Shown: piece after piece, positions 36,294 through 45,463 of the stretch
Layout of the letters: every line of letters begins with the position of its first letter
Numbering within the stretch: the stretch's first letter is position 1
DNA from: an uncultured Rhodobacter sp.
GTDB lineage: Bacteria > Pseudomonadota > Alphaproteobacteria > Rhodobacterales > Rhodobacteraceae
Direction: 5' to 3'
Length of the DNA: 64,000 nucleotides
Assembly (NCBI GenBank): GCA_945952585.1
Contig: CAMFII010000004.1
Span: 214,813-278,812, forward strand
Translations under genes and position numbers: made by a program
Notes under the pieces: model-generated
Database searches by the model: none
Told to the model about the DNA's origin: nothing
The model's input: the letters and a program-made list of their open reading frames with translations, nothing else

Positions 36294-37217
36294 ATGCGGA
36301 GACTTCCCCCTCTGACGGCACTGCGGGCGTTCGAGGCCGCCGGGCGGCTGCTGAGTTTTCAGAAAGCTGCCGAGGAACTCGGGCTGACCCCGACGGCGAT
36401 CAGCCATCAGGTGCGGCTTCTGGAGGACTATTGCGGCCAGCAGATGTTCCAGCGCATGCCGCGGCCGCTGACCCTGACGCCGGCGGGCGCCAAGCTCCTG
36501 CTGTCGGTCACGGCGGGTCTGGACTGCTTTGCCGATGGGATCGCCGCGGCAATGCCCGGCACCGACGAGCGGCTGGGCGTGACAGCGACGAATGCCTTTG
36601 CCGCCCGCTGTCTGATGCCACGCCTGCCGGGTTGGCGAGCGGCCCATCCCGGGATCGGGCTCGACATCATCGGAACCGACCTTGTGCTCAATCTGGCGGC
36701 GGACGAGGTCGACATCGCGATCCGCTATGCAAGAACACCCCCCGCCGATCTTGTCAGCACCGAAATCGCCAGTGACCGCTATCTGGTCGTTGCAAGTCCG
36801 GCGCTGGTCGGGAGAAAGCGGGCCATGCTTGATCCCGCAGCCCTGGCCGGGCTTCCCCTGATTGACGGGCAATGGCCGAAAGGCGCCTCGAACCCGCCGA
36901 TGTGGTTCGAGTTCGAGCGGCTGGTCCGGCAGCAGCAACCGGACGTGCCGGATCTTGGCAAGTCCATCGCCCTGAGGTTTCGCGAGGACCTTCACGGCAT
37001 CGAGGCGGCGATCGCGGGTCACGGCGTGGCAATCTGCAGCGACATCCTGATAGCCGATGCGCTCGCCGATGGGACGCTTGTGCAGGTGTCGCCGGTCGTG
37101 CTCGAGGGTTATCGGTTCTTCACCGTCTACCGGCCGCGACACCCGAAAGCCGCGACCATCCGCATTTTCGAAAGCTGGATTGGCCGCGAATTCGCCCCGG
37201 ACAGGCTGGCACGATAA
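36294..37217 (+). CDS. LysR family regulator (GcvA-like)
   Basis: 307 residues. Winged helix with PPLTALRAFEAAGRLLSFQKAAEELGLTPTAISHQVRLLED and PRPLTLTPAGAKLL, the GcvA-like subgroup pattern, then a periplasmic-binding-like co-inducer domain (ADEVDIAIRYARTPP). Divergent from the acyl-CoA dehydrogenase-fold gene with a palindrome between. Likely controls that gene; its inducer is unknown. Confidence 0.92.
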   Translation: MRRLPPLTALRAFEAAGRLLSFQKAAEELGLTPTAISHQVRLLEDYCGQQMFQRMPRPLTLTPAGAKLLLSVTAGLDCFADGIAAAMPGTDERLGVTATNAFAARCLMPRLPGWRAAHPGIGLDIIGTDLVLNLAADEVDIAIRYARTPPADLVSTEIASDRYLVVASPALVGRKRAMLDPAALAGLPLIDGQWPKGASNPPMWFEFERLVRQQQPDVPDLGKSIALRFREDLHGIEAAIAGHGVAICSDILIADALADGTLVQVSPVVLEGYRFFTVYRPRHPKAATIRIFESWIGREFAPDRLAR

Positions 37218-37278
37218 GCGAGCGGCGATAGCCGCAAAATCCGGTTGGACCGGGCTGCCCGGGCGGACCAGGAAATGA

Positions 37279-37311
37279 AAAAGGCCCCGGTGCGATGCGC
37301 CGGGGCCTTTT
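37279..37311. terminator. Strong bidirectional terminator between lysR and ctaD
   Basis: AAAAGGCCCCGG (37279-37290) pairs with CCGGGGCCTTTT (37300-37311), 12-bp stem with A and T runs on the outside in both directions. It ends two convergent genes. Confidence 0.9.
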
Positions 37312-37330
37312 CCTTTTGCTGTGCTTTCCC

Positions 37331-39001
37331 TCAGTGGGCGTGGCCCTTGTCCCAGTCGGAGCGCTTCGGAAGGATCTCGAACGTGTGTTCCGGCGGCGGG
37401 CAGGACAGGGTCCATTCCAGCGTGTCGGCATGCTCGTTCCAGTAGTTGTTCACCGTGATGCGCTGACCGGCGCGCAGGGTGTAGAACATGATGCCGATGA
37501 AGAACAGGAACGACGCGAAGGAGATGAAGGCGCCGATCGACGAGACGTAGTTCCAGTAGGCGAAGGCCTCCGGATAGTCGATGTAGCGGCGCGGCATCCC
37601 CTGGCGACCCAGGAAGTGCTGCGGGAAGAAGGTCAGGTTGGCGCCGATGAACATCGCCCAGAAATGGAGCTTGCCCGCCCATTCCGGGTATTGCCGGCCC
37701 GACATCTTGCCGATCCAGAAGTACATGCCGGCGAAGATCGCGAAGACCGCGCCAAGCGACATGACGTAGTGGAAGTGCGCCACGACGTAGTAGGTGTCGT
37801 GATAGGCGCGGTCGATCGGGGCCTGGCTCAGCACGATGCCGGTCACGCCGCCAACGGTGAACAGGAAGATGAAGCCGATGGCGAAGAGCATCGGCGTCTT
37901 GAACTCGATCGAGCCGCCCCACATCGTCGCGATCCAGGAGAAGATCTTGATGCCGGTTGGCACCGCGATCACCATCGTGGCCAGCATGAAGTAGGACTGC
38001 TGGGTCAGCGACAGGCCGGTCGTGTACATGTGGTGCGCCCACACGACGAAGCCGAGGACGCCGATCGCTACCATCGCATAGACCATCGGCAGGTAGCCGA
38101 AGATCGGCTTGCGCGAGAAGGTCGAGATGACCTGGCTGATGATGCCGAAGCCCGGCAGGATGACGATGTACACTTCCGGATGGCCGAAGAACCACAGGAT
38201 GTGCTGATAAAGGATCGGATCACCGCCGCCGGCCGGCTGGAAGAAGGTCGTGCCGAAGTTGCGGTCGGTCAGGAGCATTGTGATCGCGCCGGCCAGAACG
38301 GGCAGCGATAGAAGGATCAGCCAAGCCGTGACGAAGATCGACCAAGCGAAGAGCGGCACCTTGTGCAGCGTCATGCCCGGGGCGCGCATGTTCAGGAAGG
38401 TGGTGATCATGTTGATCGCGCCGAGGATCGACGAGGCGCCCGACAGGTGGACGGCGAAGATCGCAAGGTCCATGGCGATGCCGGTTTCGCTCGTCGACAG
38501 CGGCGGATAGAGCACCCAGCCCACGCCCGCGCCGGATTCGCCGTTGCCGCCCGGGGCAAAGACCGAGATCACCGCCAGCGTGCCGCCAGCCGCGAACATC
38601 CAGAAGGACAGGTTGTTCATCCGCGGGAAGGCCATGTCCGGTGCGCCGATCTGCAGCGGCATGAAATAGTTGCCGAAGCCGCCGAACATGCCCGGAATGA
38701 CGACGAAGAACATCATCAGCACGCCGTGGCCGGTGATGAACACGTTCCAGAGGTGGCCGTTGGGGGTGCAGGTATCCGCCGCCGTGGCCGCGGTCAGCCG
38801 CGCGCCCTCAAGACACATGTACTGCACACCGGGGTGCATCAGTTCCATGCGCATGTAGACGGTGAAGGTCACCGACAGCAGGCCAAGGAAGCCCGCAAAG
38901 AACAGGTAAAGGATGCCGATGTCCTTGTGGTTCGTCGACATGAACCAGCGCGTGAAGAATCCGCGATGGTCTTCGTGGCCATGGATGGCTGCGTCGGCCA
39001 T
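37331..39001 (-). CDS. ctaD: Cytochrome c oxidase (aa3) subunit I
   Basis: 556 residues, 12 membrane segments. Catalytic subunit of the terminal oxidase that reduces O2 and pumps protons. [12 protein letters not shown] opening, [25 protein letters not shown], the CuB/heme region [18 protein letters not shown] (with the cross-linked His-Tyr and the key Glu), WAHHMYTTG, and [15 protein letters not shown] with the heme a and a3 histidines. Very similar in pattern to Paracoccus/Rhodobacter subunit I. The other cox genes are not adjacent; this isolated ctaD locus is usual in the group. GGAGG precedes the ATG. Confidence 0.98.
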   Translation of the reverse strand: MADAAIHGHEDHRGFFTRWFMSTNHKDIGILYLFFAGFLGLLSVTFTVYMRMELMHPGVQYMCLEGARLTAATAADTCTPNGHLWNVFITGHGVLMMFFVVIPGMFGGFGNYFMPLQIGAPDMAFPRMNNLSFWMFAAGGTLAVISVFAPGGNGESGAGVGWVLYPPLSTSETGIAMDLAIFAVHLSGASSILGAINMITTFLNMRAPGMTLHKVPLFAWSIFVTAWLILLSLPVLAGAITMLLTDRNFGTTFFQPAGGGDPILYQHILWFFGHPEVYIVILPGFGIISQVISTFSRKPIFGYLPMVYAMVAIGVLGFVVWAHHMYTTGLSLTQQSYFMLATMVIAVPTGIKIFSWIATMWGGSIEFKTPMLFAIGFIFLFTVGGVTGIVLSQAPIDRAYHDTYYVVAHFHYVMSLGAVFAIFAGMYFWIGKMSGRQYPEWAGKLHFWAMFIGANLTFFPQHFLGRQGMPRRYIDYPEAFAYWNYVSSIGAFISFASFLFFIGIMFYTLRAGQRITVNNYWNEHADTLEWTLSCPPPEHTFEILPKRSDWDKGHAH

Positions 39002-39113
39002 GCTGTTGCCTCCAGTAATTCCGCAGTTGCTTGTTTTCGGAAGGGAAGCGAAGCCTCCCTCCTCCCTGGGTTCCGTTTCTAGAGGGGGCCGACGGTCACG
39101 GCAATGTCAGACT

Positions 39114-39127
39114 TTGATCCAGATCAA
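39114..39127. promoter_or_regulatory. FNR/FnrL box (TTGAT-N4-ATCAA)
   Basis: TTGATCCAGATCAA is a perfect match to the FNR consensus. It is 113 bases upstream of the ctaD ATG, just behind the candidate -35, so oxygen-dependent control of the aa3 oxidase is a reasonable inference. Confidence 0.6.
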
Positions 39128-39233
39128 GAAAACTGGTGCAAGCCACTGGTGGTGTTGCGTCATGGCGCCGCGGCGGGGCAGGGCGCAGGCCGTTTGCGCG
39201 CCCGGCTTGGCGGCAAACGGGGCAAGAAATGGA

Positions 39234-39263
39234 AAGGGGCCAGACCTCGTGGTCCGGCCCCTT
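39234..39263 (-). terminator. cycA terminator
   Basis: AAGGGGCC(A)GACC-TCGT-GGTC(C)GGCCCCTT: a long stem with one A/C mismatch, 41 bases after the cytochrome stop, followed by TTT on the minus strand. Confidence 0.7.
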
Positions 39264-39303
39264 CCTTCAAGGCTCCAGGAAATCGATTCCCTGTCGGCTT
39301 CGC

Positions 39304-39711
39304 TTACTTCGCGACCGAGGCGAGGTAGGCAGCGACATCCTCGCCGCCCGAGGCGAGTTTGAAGCTCATCTTCGACTTGGCGGCATCGTCGCCGGTCTGC
39401 TCTTCAAGCCATTTGGTCGGGTCGACAACATAGGCGGCGATCATCGCCTCGTCCCAGACCAGGCCCTTGGCCGCGGCTTCCTTGATGCCTTCGCCATAGG
39501 CAAAGCCTTCCACCGAGGCGAGCGGGCGACCGACCACGCCATACAGGTTCGGACCGACCTTGCCGCCCTTGACGACGTCGGTGCCGTCGGGCGCAGTGAT
39601 CGAGTGGCAGGCCTTGCACTTCTTGAAGTCGTTCTCGCCTTTGGCCGCGTCCCCCGCGAAGGCCGGGGCGGCGACCAGCGCGAGGCTGGCGATGAGGGGC
39701 AGAACTTTCAT
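39304..39711 (-). CDS. cycA: Cytochrome c2 / c550
   Basis: 135 residues: signal peptide MKVLPLIASLALVAAPAFA, then a class I cytochrome c of the long c2 type. Heme is attached at CKACH; the axial methionine is in SKMSFKL. GPNLYGVVGRPLASVEGFAYGEGIKEAAAKGLVWDEA is nearly the same block as Rhodobacter c2. It carries electrons in the periplasm from the bc1 complex to the aa3 oxidase (and to the reaction centre in phototrophs). ATG 39711 chosen because it begins the signal peptide. Its closeness to ctaD groups donor and oxidase. Confidence 0.95.
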   Translation of the reverse strand: MKVLPLIASLALVAAPAFAGDAAKGENDFKKCKACHSITAPDGTDVVKGGKVGPNLYGVVGRPLASVEGFAYGEGIKEAAAKGLVWDEAMIAAYVVDPTKWLEEQTGDDAAKSKMSFKLASGGEDVAAYLASVAK

Positions 39712-39794
39712 GGATGATCCTCTCTCTGATGCTGGCTGGCAGCGAGGGTGAGTCGCTGTTCCGATCCTGACAGAACGCCGGTGGCGCGCGGCGA

Positions 39795-40469
39795 TCAATA
39801 TGTGCATTCGTCGCGGGTGCCGCCCTCAATTGCCGCGACGAAGGTCCGCCGGAGCGCGGCGTCCAGATCGGCCATCGTCACCGGCAGGCCCAGATCGACA
39901 AGGCTGGTGACGCCGTGGTCGCGGATGCCGCAGGGCACGATCCCGTCGAAATGCCCCAGATCCGGTTCGACATTGATGCTGATGCCGTGGAAGCTGACCC
40001 ACTTGCGCAGCTTGACCCCGATGGCGGCGATCTTGTCCTCGGCAGGACTGCCGTCGGGCGAGGGGGGGCGGTCGGGCCGCACCACCCAGACGCCCACGCG
40101 CCCCGCGCGCCGCTCGCCCTTGACGCCGAACTCGGCCAGCGTGGCGATCACCCAGTCTTCCAGCCCGCAGACGAACTTGCGCACGTCGCGGCCGCGCGTG
40201 TTGAGGTCGAGCATGACATAGACGACCCGCTGCCCCGGCCCGTGGTAGGTGTACTGCCCGCCGCGACCGGCCTTGAACACCGGGAAACGGTCCGGGTCGG
40301 TCAGGTCCTCGGCCCGGGCCGAGGTGCCGGCGGTGTAAAGCGGCGGATGCTCGAGCAGCCAGATCAGTTCCCCGGCCCGGCCCTCGGCAATCGCCGCGAC
40401 CCGCTCTTCCATCACGGCGAGCGCCTCGTCATATGGGACGAGCCCGTCAGAGATCTTCCAGTCGACCAT
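39795..40469 (-). CDS. lipB: Lipoyl(octanoyl) transferase
   Basis: 224 residues. Transfers octanoyl from ACP to lipoyl domains of 2-oxoacid dehydrogenases and Gcv[23 protein letters not shown], the catalytic lysine region [17 protein letters not shown] and the acyl-thioester cysteine in [15 protein letters not shown] are present. ATG 40469 has GGAGCG upstream; a longer frame to 40535 has no ribosome site. Confidence 0.96.
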   Translation of the reverse strand: MVDWKISDGLVPYDEALAVMEERVAAIAEGRAGELIWLLEHPPLYTAGTSARAEDLTDPDRFPVFKAGRGGQYTYHGPGQRVVYVMLDLNTRGRDVRKFVCGLEDWVIATLAEFGVKGERRAGRVGVWVVRPDRPPSPDGSPAEDKIAAIGVKLRKWVSFHGISINVEPDLGHFDGIVPCGIRDHGVTSLVDLGLPVTMADLDAALRRTFVAAIEGGTRDECTY

Positions 40470-40635
40470 GCGTCGCTCCTGCTGCCGGATGTCCCCGAGA
40501 TGCGCCTGGAATGCCGGAAATGCAACCTCCGGCAAAGTCTGCGCGAAACCCGGACAGAGGCGCAGAATCCCCCTTTTCTTCCTCCTGACGCTTCGCTAAA
40601 AGCCCGCCATCCGATCCGGGCCAGCCCGGGAAGGG

Positions 40636-40722
40636 GCGGTTGTGGCGGAATTGGTAGACGCGCAGCGTTGAGGTCGCTGTGGGGTAACTCCCGTGGAAGT
40701 TCGAGTCTTCTCAACCGCACCA
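40636..40722 (+). tRNA. tRNA-Leu (anticodon GAG)
   Basis: 87 bases with encoded CCA. Acceptor stem GCGGTTG pairs with CAACCGC; D-arm GCGGAATTGGTAGACGC; anticodon stem CAGCG/CGCTG with loop TTGAGGT gives anticodon GAG; a long variable arm (TGGGGTAACTCCCG) marks a class II tRNA; T-loop GTTCGAGTC. Reads CUC and CUU codons. Confidence 0.98.
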
Positions 40723-40738
40723 AGATCGGTGCACAAAG

Positions 40739-40760
40739 CCCCGCAATCGCGGGGTTTTTT
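40739..40760 (+). terminator. Intrinsic terminator of tRNA-Leu
   Basis: CCCCGC-AATC-GCGGGG followed by six T residues, 16 bases after the tRNA. Confidence 0.92.
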
Positions 40761-40913
40761 GTTTTCGCGCCCCTCCCGCTCCGCGGCCAGGATCACGATC
40801 AGGACGCGATAGCCTCTCGGCCGGACTTGAATGCGCGCCTGACCCATCCCTCCGGCCGGAAGCGGCGGTCACTCCGCGGTCCTGTCCTATAGGGGATTGA
40901 GGGTGACGCGCCC

Positions 40914-41273
40914 TTACTGCCGGGCGGCAACGCGCAGGACCGCGGCCAGAATGGCGCGCGACAGGCAGCGCGCCTCGCCGGTTCCGAGCACCTCGTCATC
41001 GTCGCCGACATCCGACCGCCGGAGCGAGCAGGTCCACGGTCCCGCCGGCCGCGCCCGGCCATGGATCGAGAAATGCCAGCCGGGCAGGGCCGAAAGCACC
41101 AGAGCTTCCAGCAGGTCGCTCGAGCCGGAAATGCCATCCGGGATCAGCCCGGCCCTGGCCTGTCCGGGAAAGGCCTCGCGCAGTCCGCGAACGGCTGCCT
41201 CCGCCAGATCGCCGTCAAGGTCAGGTGCGGCCTCGAGCCTGTCTGCCAGGTCCAGCAGTTCCTTCTTCGCCAT
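40914..41273 (-). CDS. Hypothetical protein
   Basis: 119 residues, ATG at 41273 preceded by AAGGGGAG. N-terminal acidic helix (AKKELLDLADRLEAAPDLDGDLAEAAVRGL), a middle region FPGQARAGLIPDGISGSSDLLEALVLSALPGWHFSIHGRA, and a C-terminal DDDEVLGTGEARCLSRAILAAVLRVAA. The middle/late pattern resembles small DUF-type proteins related to phage-derived or Rhodobacter conserved hypothetical proteins, but I do not recognise a named family. Divergent from ppsA across 178 bases. Confidence 0.65.
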   Translation of the reverse strand: MAKKELLDLADRLEAAPDLDGDLAEAAVRGLREAFPGQARAGLIPDGISGSSDLLEALVLSALPGWHFSIHGRARPAGPWTCSLRRSDVGDDDEVLGTGEARCLSRAILAAVLRVAARQ

Positions 41274-41451
41274 TTCGATCTCCCCTTGTCTTGCGGGTCC
41301 AGCTCGCATGCCTTCATCGGCCCCGCCGTCTGTCTTTGAATTATACCCACGATCTCTTCCGGAACTTTGACCAGAGTCATGGCCGGATCCCGCGGGCGGA
41401 CCCAGACTGCCCGAAAGGGAGACGTGGAATTCGGCAATCTGGGAGGAGTCA

Positions 41452-43851
41452 ATGAAGCGCGCAGGCCCGCATGTCATCTGGTTTGAAGATCTCTCGCGCG
41501 GCGATGTCGCCTTGGTCGGCGGCAAGAACTCGTCGCTTGGCGAGATGGTGCAGCAGCTTGGACGGAAGGGCGTCCAGGTCCCGCCCGGCTTCGCCACCAC
41601 GGCGCAAGCGTTTCGCGATTACCTCGTCGAAAACCGTCTGAACGAAATGATCGCCGATCAGCTTGGGAAGCTGGAGGCGGGCAAGATCAAGTTGTCGGAT
41701 GCCGGTAATGCGATCCGCCAGGCGATCATCGCGGGGGACTGGCCGCCCGCCATCAGTGCCGAGATCCTGGCTGCGTTCCGCGAACTGGCCCGCAGGACCG
41801 GCTCGACCGAGATTTCGGTTGCGGTGCGGTCCTCTGCCACGGCCGAGGATTTGCCGGACGCGAGCTTTGCCGGGCAGCAGGAAACCTACCTCAACGTCCG
41901 CGGCGAGGCCGCGCTGCTGGAGATGTGCCGCCGCTGCTATGCCTCGCTCTTCACCGACCGGGCGATCACCTATCGCCGGCTGAAGGGCTTCGATCACACC
42001 AAGGTCGCGCTGTCGGTCGGCGTGCAGCTGATGGTGCGGTCCGACATCGGCGGCTCGGGCGTCATGTTCTCGATCGACACGGAGTCGGGTTTTGACAAGG
42101 TGGTGCTCATCAACGCCGCCTGGGGGCTGGGCGAGAACGTGGTGCAGGGGGCCGTGACCCCGGATGAATACCAAGTGTTCAAGCCGCTGCTGTCAGACCC
42201 GGCCCTGTCGCCCATCGTCGAGAAGAAGCTCGGCGAAAAGGAAAAGAAGATGATCTATGCCGGGGCGTCGGGGGGCGAGACCCGCAACGTGCCGACGTCA
42301 AAGGCCGAACGCGCGCAGTTCGTGCTGAGCGATGCCGAGATTCTGGAACTGGCCCGACAGGCCTGCACCATCGAGGCCCATTACGGCCAGCCGATGGACA
42401 TGGAATGGGCGCGCGACGGTCAGACAGGCCAGCTCTACATCGTGCAGGCCCGGCCCGAGACGGTGCAGTCGCGCGCAAGGTTCGGCACGCTGAAATCCTA
42501 TCGCGTCAAGAAGCACGGCAAGACGCTGCTCAAGGGGCTGAGCGTCGGTGAGGCGGTCGTCTCGGGCAGCGTTTGCCTCATCGAAAGCGCCAGGGACATC
42601 GACCGCTTCGTGGATGGCTCGATCCTCGTGACCTCGACCACCGACCCCGACTGGGTGCCGATCATGAAGCGGGCCGCCGCGATCATCACCGATCACGGCG
42701 GACGCACCAGCCACGCGGCCATCGTCAGCCGGGAGCTGGGCCTGCCCGCCGTCGTGGGGACGGGGACCGCCACGCACGAATTGCACGACCTGCAGGAGGT
42801 CACGATCTCCTGCGCCGAAGGCGACGAGGGCTATGTCTATGCCGGCGCGTCCGAGGTGACGGTGGAGGAGCTGCATTACGACACCGTCCCCGAAACCCGC
42901 ACGCGCATCATGCTGAACCTCGCCAACCCGGCCGCCGCCTTCCGCTGGTGGCACCTGCCGACGGAGGGGGTCGGCCTTGCCCGGATGGAGTTCGTCATCA
43001 ACAACGCGATCAAGGTGCATCCGCTCGCCCTGACCCGCTTCGACCAGGTGACCGACGAGGCGGTTCGCGCAGAGATCGAGGCGATGACCCGCGGTTACGG
43101 CGACAAGGGCGACTACTTCGTCGATCGCCTCGCCCTTGGCCTGTCGCGGATCGCGGCCTTCTGCCACCCGAAGCCTGTGATCGTGCGGATGAGCGACTTC
43201 AAGACCAACGAATATGCCAACCTTCTGGGCGGGCGACAGTTCGAACCCACGGAAGAAAACCCGATGATCGGTTTCCGCGGGGCGTCGCGCTATTACTCCC
43301 CGCGCTACCGGGACGGGTTCGCCCTGGAATGCCGCGCCATCAGGAAGCTGCGGCAGGACATGGGCTTTGCCAATGTCATCGTGATGATCCCGTTCTGCCG
43401 GACGCTGGAGGAAGCCGACCGTGTGCTGGCGGTCATGGCCGAAAATGGCCTCGTGCGCGGGCGGGACGGGTTGCAGATCTACGTGATGTGCGAAATCCCC
43501 TCGAACGTCATCCTCGCGGAAGAGTTCGCGAAGCGCTTCGACGGTTTCTCCATCGGTTCGAACGACCTGACCCAGTTGACGCTCGGCGTCGATCGGGACT
43601 CGGGCGATCTGGCGGATCTTTTCGACGAGCGTGATCCCGCCGTCTTGTGGATGATCCGCACGGTCATCGCCAAGGCGCATGCCGTGGGCGCGAAGGTCGG
43701 ACTGTGTGGCCAGGCGCCAAGCAACGATGCCTCTTTCGCCCGATTGCTGATCGAGGCCGGCATCGACTCGATCTCCGTGACGCCCGACAGCTTCTTCGCG
43801 GTCAAGCAACACGTCGCCGCGGCCGAGAAGGACATCGGAAAGGCGGGATGA
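41452..43851 (+). CDS. ppsA: Phosphoenolpyruvate synthase
   Basis: 799 residues. Makes PEP, AMP and phosphate from pyruvate and ATP for gluconeogenesis. Intact ATP-grasp start FEDLSRGDVALVGGKNSSLGEM and VAVRSSATAEDLPDASFAGQQETYLN, swivelling phosphohistidine domain DHGGRTSHAAIVSRELGLPAVVG (His421), and C-terminal PEP domain with FSIGSNDLTQLTLGVDRDSG and GLCGQAPSNDASF (Cys752). GGGAGGAG precedes the ATG. Contrast with the PPDK-like protein at 12059, which lacks a normal ATP motif. Confidence 0.97.
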   Translation: MKRAGPHVIWFEDLSRGDVALVGGKNSSLGEMVQQLGRKGVQVPPGFATTAQAFRDYLVENRLNEMIADQLGKLEAGKIKLSDAGNAIRQAIIAGDWPPAISAEILAAFRELARRTGSTEISVAVRSSATAEDLPDASFAGQQETYLNVRGEAALLEMCRRCYASLFTDRAITYRRLKGFDHTKVALSVGVQLMVRSDIGGSGVMFSIDTESGFDKVVLINAAWGLGENVVQGAVTPDEYQVFKPLLSDPALSPIVEKKLGEKEKKMIYAGASGGETRNVPTSKAERAQFVLSDAEILELARQACTIEAHYGQPMDMEWARDGQTGQLYIVQARPETVQSRARFGTLKSYRVKKHGKTLLKGLSVGEAVVSGSVCLIESARDIDRFVDGSILVTSTTDPDWVPIMKRAAAIITDHGGRTSHAAIVSRELGLPAVVGTGTATHELHDLQEVTISCAEGDEGYVYAGASEVTVEELHYDTVPETRTRIMLNLANPAAAFRWWHLPTEGVGLARMEFVINNAIKVHPLALTRFDQVTDEAVRAEIEAMTRGYGDKGDYFVDRLALGLSRIAAFCHPKPVIVRMSDFKTNEYANLLGGRQFEPTEENPMIGFRGASRYYSPRYRDGFALECRAIRKLRQDMGFANVIVMIPFCRTLEEADRVLAVMAENGLVRGRDGLQIYVMCEIPSNVILAEEFAKRFDGFSIGSNDLTQLTLGVDRDSGDLADLFDERDPAVLWMIRTVIAKAHAVGAKVGLCGQAPSNDASFARLLIEAGIDSISVTPDSFFAVKQHVAAAEKDIGKAG

Positions 43852-43937
43852 GGCCGGTGGGCGGCTTCGATCGCTGCGCTGGCACTCCAGTCCTTCTGCG
43901 CCCGGGTTCTGCCCCTTTCCGCCCGTCCCGAATGGGT

Positions 43938-44786
43938 TCAGCGTCGGCCGAGCTGCCGCTCTACGATCTTGAGCAGGCGGCGATGCAGGGCCGAGGTGCG
44001 GTGGCGCAGGTGCATCGCGGCAAAGACCGGCTGGGTGATGGGGGCCACGTCGGCGGCCGGGCGGAAGCCCTGCGCGGACAGGGCCTGCGCGGTGTCGGCA
44101 AGCACGAAGCCCGCCCCGCCAAGCGACTGCAGCAGGCCCGCGACGGCCGCGTTCTGTCCGGCGGCGAGCGGGGCCGCACCCATCTCGGGCAAAAGGGCGC
44201 GATGGGCGACTTCGAAGGCGGGCGAGTAGTTGGCGCGGATGTAGCGCTCGGGGCGCAGGTCGGCGCGGCGCTCGCCGTCGGAGGAGACCAGACGGTAGGC
44301 GATCTGGCCGACGCTGGCGAAATGCAGGTCGGGCTCGGCGCGGGGGCTGAAGAGCACGGCGAAATCAAGCGCCCCCGCCACGAGGTCGCTGCACATCTGC
44401 GCCGAATAGTCGGGCTCGATATAGAAGGCGGTCTGGGGCAGCGCGCGACGGAAGCCCGAGACCCAGTCGCCGATATGCCCGGCGGCAAGGTCGTTCTGGA
44501 TGCCGATCCTGAGCGTCACCGCCTGCGCCCCGGTCGGCTCCACCGCGCGCCGCGCCTCGGCCCAGGCGTGACGAAGTGCGCGGGCGTGTGGTTCGAACTT
44601 CAGCCCCTCGGTCGTCAGCTGCGTGCCGGACCGCGAGCGTTGGAACAGCCGCGTGCCAAGCGTCGCCTCCAGCGCCTGCACCCGGGCCGAGACGGTGGAC
44701 TGGGTCAGGCCAAGCCGCTCGGCCGAGCGGTGGAAGCTGCGCGTGTCGACGAGGTCGAGGAAGGTGTCGAGAAGCTCGGGCGTCAT
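43938..44786 (-). CDS. LysR family regulator of the N-methyl catabolic cluster
   Basis: 282 residues. MTPELLDTFLDLVDTRSFHRSAERLGLTQSTVSARVQALEATLGTRLFQRSRSGTQLT is a typical LysR helix-turn-helix; the ligand domain follows (LRIGIQNDLAAGHIGDWVSGFRRALP). The ATG overlaps the isochorismatase stop (TGATG), so both are one unit reading away from the rightward operon. With the palindrome at 45366 it probably regulates both directions. Confidence 0.9.
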   Translation of the reverse strand: MTPELLDTFLDLVDTRSFHRSAERLGLTQSTVSARVQALEATLGTRLFQRSRSGTQLTTEGLKFEPHARALRHAWAEARRAVEPTGAQAVTLRIGIQNDLAAGHIGDWVSGFRRALPQTAFYIEPDYSAQMCSDLVAGALDFAVLFSPRAEPDLHFASVGQIAYRLVSSDGERRADLRPERYIRANYSPAFEVAHRALLPEMGAAPLAAGQNAAVAGLLQSLGGAGFVLADTAQALSAQGFRPAADVAPITQPVFAAMHLRHRTSALHRRLLKIVERQLGRR

Positions 44787-45355
44787 CAGAGGGTCACGCC
44801 CGGCGGTGGCGCGGTGTTGAGCGACCGGAGAGCGGCGCAGGTGGCAAGGTCGCGCGCCCATTCGTAGTAGAGACCCTTGGTGTTCGTCAGGATCACGCCC
44901 TCGCCCTGCATCCGGGCTAGGCCTGCCGCATGGTTGTCGCCGGGGCTGCCGGTGGCGTCGGTGACAGTGGCCACCGTGAAGCCCGCGTCCTTCAGCCCGA
45001 TCGCCGAATGACAGACGCAGACATCGGTTTCGAGCCCGACCAGCACCGCCTGCGGACGGTTCAGCGCCCGCGCGGCGGTCAGTAGGTCAGGCTGACCGGC
45101 GAGGCCGAAGACGCGCTTGTCATGGATGGTCAGGCTGGGCGGCAGCGCTTCGAGGACCGCAGGCACCGGCAGGCCCTCGGCGGGAAGGTCCTCGGCCATC
45201 GCCAGCAGGGGAATGTCGAGCGCCCGCGCGACGCGGATGATCCAGACGATGCGCGCGACGAGCGGCGCGCGATCGGGCAGCGCCAGCTTGTCAAGGAAGG
45301 CGGGTTGCACGTCGATGACGGCAAGGAACGAGCGGCGGTGGTCGATGAGCGGCAT
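44786..45355 (-). CDS. Isochorismatase-family cysteine hydrolase
   Basis: 189 residues. The Asp-Lys-Cys triad of the family is recognisable: FLAVIDVQPAF (Asp), TIHDKRVFGLAG (Lys) and GLETDVCVCHSAIGLKDAG (Cys). Members include nicotinamidase, N-carbamoylsarcosine amidase and ureidoacrylate hydrolase. An amidase that releases a methylated amine would fit the neighbouring demethylating genes, but this is inference. Shares its promoter region with the operon starting at 45464. Confidence 0.87.
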   Translation of the reverse strand: MPLIDHRRSFLAVIDVQPAFLDKLALPDRAPLVARIVWIIRVARALDIPLLAMAEDLPAEGLPVPAVLEALPPSLTIHDKRVFGLAGQPDLLTAARALNRPQAVLVGLETDVCVCHSAIGLKDAGFTVATVTDATGSPGDNHAAGLARMQGEGVILTNTKGLYYEWARDLATCAALRSLNTAPPPGVTL

Positions 45356-45365
45356 GGGCTCCCCC

Positions 45366-45384
45366 TGATCGGATATTCCGATCA
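45366..45384. promoter_or_regulatory. Perfect 19-bp palindrome, candidate LysR operator
   Basis: TGATCGGA-TAT-TCCGATCA, 8-bp arms, lies in the 108-base divergent region, 11 bases before the isochorismatase start and 80 before the DMGDH-like start. Size and T/A ends fit a LysR recognition site (T-N11-A type). Confidence 0.6.
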
Positions 45385-45463
45385 ATAAGCCCGGTCGTGC
45401 CGAATTGAAAGCGGGAGCCCGCGCGCCGATACTCCCGCGCAAGAAAAGACAGGGAGAAGCAAG

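Larger units (their letters stand above)
39002..39303 (-). promoter_or_regulatory. ctaD upstream region (302 bases without a gene)
   Basis: The stretch carries the ctaD ribosome site, a candidate minus-strand promoter (TTGCCG at 39104-39099, 17 bases, TAGAAA at 39081-39076), an FNR box at 39114-39127 and the cycA terminator at its right end. No further coding sequence is supported. Confidence 0.4.

Noticed and set aside
36276..38195. 639-codon minus-strand frame across ctaD and the lysR gene
   Set aside because: Overlaps ctaD out of frame on the same strand and lysR in antisense; no recognisable motifs.
41367..41380. TTGAC-N4-GTCAT as a second FNR-type box before ppsA
   Set aside because: It departs from TTGAT-N4-ATCAA in both half-sites and has no promoter of good match near it.
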